A DNA stretch of 6,854 nucleotides, from contig DXFC01000272.1 in assembly GCA_019114645.1 (NCBI GenBank), positions 1 through 6,854 of the forward strand. Direction: 5' to 3'. This DNA is from Candidatus Halomonas stercoripullorum (GTDB lineage: Bacteria > Pseudomonadota > Gammaproteobacteria > Pseudomonadales > Halomonadaceae). The translations under genes and the position numbers were made by a program. The notes beneath the pieces were generated by a model that was not told the DNA's origin, made no database searches, and was given only the letters and a program-made list of their open reading frames with translations. Below are positions 6,017 through 6,854 of the stretch, in pieces (position 1 is the stretch's first letter; the number at the start of each line of letters is the position of its first letter).

Positions 6017-6854
6017 AGTCTCACGACACGATACAGGGGCAGTGTTGGCCCGCGTTGCGTCAGGGGGGGCTAGTCTCATGGGTTGCCATGCTGGTGCTGG
6101 TCTTGATCCTGGCGGTCAATACTGCTCGGGCAGAGGAGTGGCCGAAGGGACACTACCCGCTGCCCGAGCAAGGTGACGTCGTTGGTGAGGACTACACGGT
6201 TACCGTCGAAGGCAACGAGACACTGCTCGATATTGCCCGTGCCCACAATATGGGCTACGAGGAGATTCTTCGCGCTAATCCCGACGTTAGCGTCTGGCTA
6301 CCGGGCGAGGGCACGGAAGTCACCATTCCGGCGCGCTTTATCCTGCCACCGGTGGAGCGTAAAGGGATGGTAGTCAATGTCGCCGAGTTGCGGCTCTACT
6401 ACTACCCGTCGGTGAACGAAGGTGAGACCCCTCGGGTGGAAACCTACCCCATCGGTATCGGCCGTGAAGGTTTCGATACACCGCTGGGCAAAACTACGGT
6501 CACCATGCGCCTTGAGGATCCCGCCTGGTATCCACCGCGTTCGGTACGTGAGGAGGCGGCTGCACGTGGCGAGGAGGCGCCTGCCGTGGTGCCACCGGGG
6601 CCGGATAATCCGCTGGGCCGCCATGCCATTCTGCTCGATATCCCGGGCTATCTCATACACAGCACCAACCAGCCCGATGGGGTCGGTATGCGGGCAAGCC
6701 GGGGCTGCATTCGCATGTTCCCCGAGGCTATCGAGTCGGTTTTTGATCGCGTACCAGTGGGGTTGCAGGTCAACATCATCAACCAGCCGATCAAGGCGGG
6801 ATGGGACGGTGAGATGCCGTATGTCCAGGTCCATGAGGCATTAGGCGAGCAGGA
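6013..6854 (+). CDS. L,D-transpeptidase (ErfK/YbiS family) with LysM domain; 3' end outside window
   Basis: The frame is open for 280 codons to the right edge without a stop. The enzyme family makes 3-3 cross-links in peptidoglycan or attaches lipoprotein to it, in the periplasm. Residues 1-40 form a signal peptide with a long N-region, a hydrophobic core (about 22-36) and cleavage after ARA|EE. A LysM-like peptidoglycan-binding domain spans about 59-107 (DYTVTVEGNETLLDIARAHN, later ILRANPDVSVWLPGEGTEV). The YkuD catalytic domain runs from about 118, with YPIGIGREGFDTPLGKT (145-161), the VVPPGPDNPLG region (192-202), IHSTN with His216, and the ASRGCIRM motif (228-235) with nucleophile Cys232. 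Family members are usually about 300-350 residues, so only a short tail is missing. The ATG overlaps the ytoQ stop and has no clear ribosome binding site, which points to translational coupling. Confidence 0.93.
   Translation, partial: MKSHDTIQGQCWPALRQGGLVSWVAMLVLVLILAVNTARAEEWPKGHYPLPEQGDVVGEDYTVTVEGNETLLDIARAHNMGYEEILRANPDVSVWLPGEGTEVTIPARFILPPVERKGMVVNVAELRLYYYPSVNEGETPRVETYPIGIGREGFDTPLGKTTVTMRLEDPAWYPPRSVREEAAARGEEAPAVVPPGPDNPLGRHAILLDIPGYLIHSTNQPDGVGMRASRGCIRMFPEAIESVFDRVPVGLQVNIINQPIKAGWDGEMPYVQVHEALGEQ

Noticed and set aside
6063..6069. Run of seven G near the transpeptidase start as a possible frameshift or phase-variation tract
   Set aside because: The frame reads cleanly through it into a sensible signal peptide, and seven bases is short for a phase-variable tract; no evidence of variation can be seen in one sequence.
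6298..6834. Minus-strand open frame of 178 codons and plus-strand frame 6422-6844 at the right edge
   Set aside because: Both are shadows of the L,D-transpeptidase, whose own frame stays open from 6013 to the edge and contains the LysM and YkuD motifs.

Overview
The window reads as chromosomal DNA from a GC-rich gammaproteobacterium. The closest match I can suggest from memory is a Halomonas-like or similar moderately halophilic genus. That rests on the overall style of the proteins, strong Shine-Dalgarno sites, and a very acidic secreted protein; it is a low-confidence inference, not a measured assignment. All genes fit the same coding style. I see no transposase, integrase, tRNA, rRNA, CRISPR array or phage gene. 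No stretch longer than about 115 bases lacks a gene.

Left part (1-3014): a plus-strand acyl-CoA degradation block. It holds an acyl-CoA synthetase cut by the left edge, an NAD-dependent 3-hydroxyacyl-CoA (3-hydroxybutyryl-CoA type) dehydrogenase 14 bases later, a 92-base gap with a 32-base inverted repeat, and then an enoyl-CoA hydratase closed by a strong rho-independent terminator. Together they activate a free acid to its CoA ester and carry out the hydration and second oxidation steps of beta-oxidation. The acyl-CoA dehydrogenase and thiolase needed to complete the cycle are not in the window.

Middle (3039-5456): a small secreted acidic DUF5666-like protein lies on the minus strand. Its promoter faces away from a plus-strand MOSC-domain (YcbX/mARC-like) protein. 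A minus-strand ChrA chromate transporter follows, and its 3' end overlaps the 3' end of the MOSC gene by 11 bases.

Right part (5457-6854): a divergent intergenic region with a plausible promoter drives ytoQ, a small nucleoside 2-deoxyribosyltransferase-fold protein. Its stop codon overlaps the start of a LysM plus YkuD L,D-transpeptidase that runs off the right edge.

I find mostly recognisable families and no clear new defence or mobile system. The items most worth a second look are the inverted repeat upstream of the hydratase, the translationally coupled ytoQ-L,D-transpeptidase pair, and the YtoQ active-site variation.
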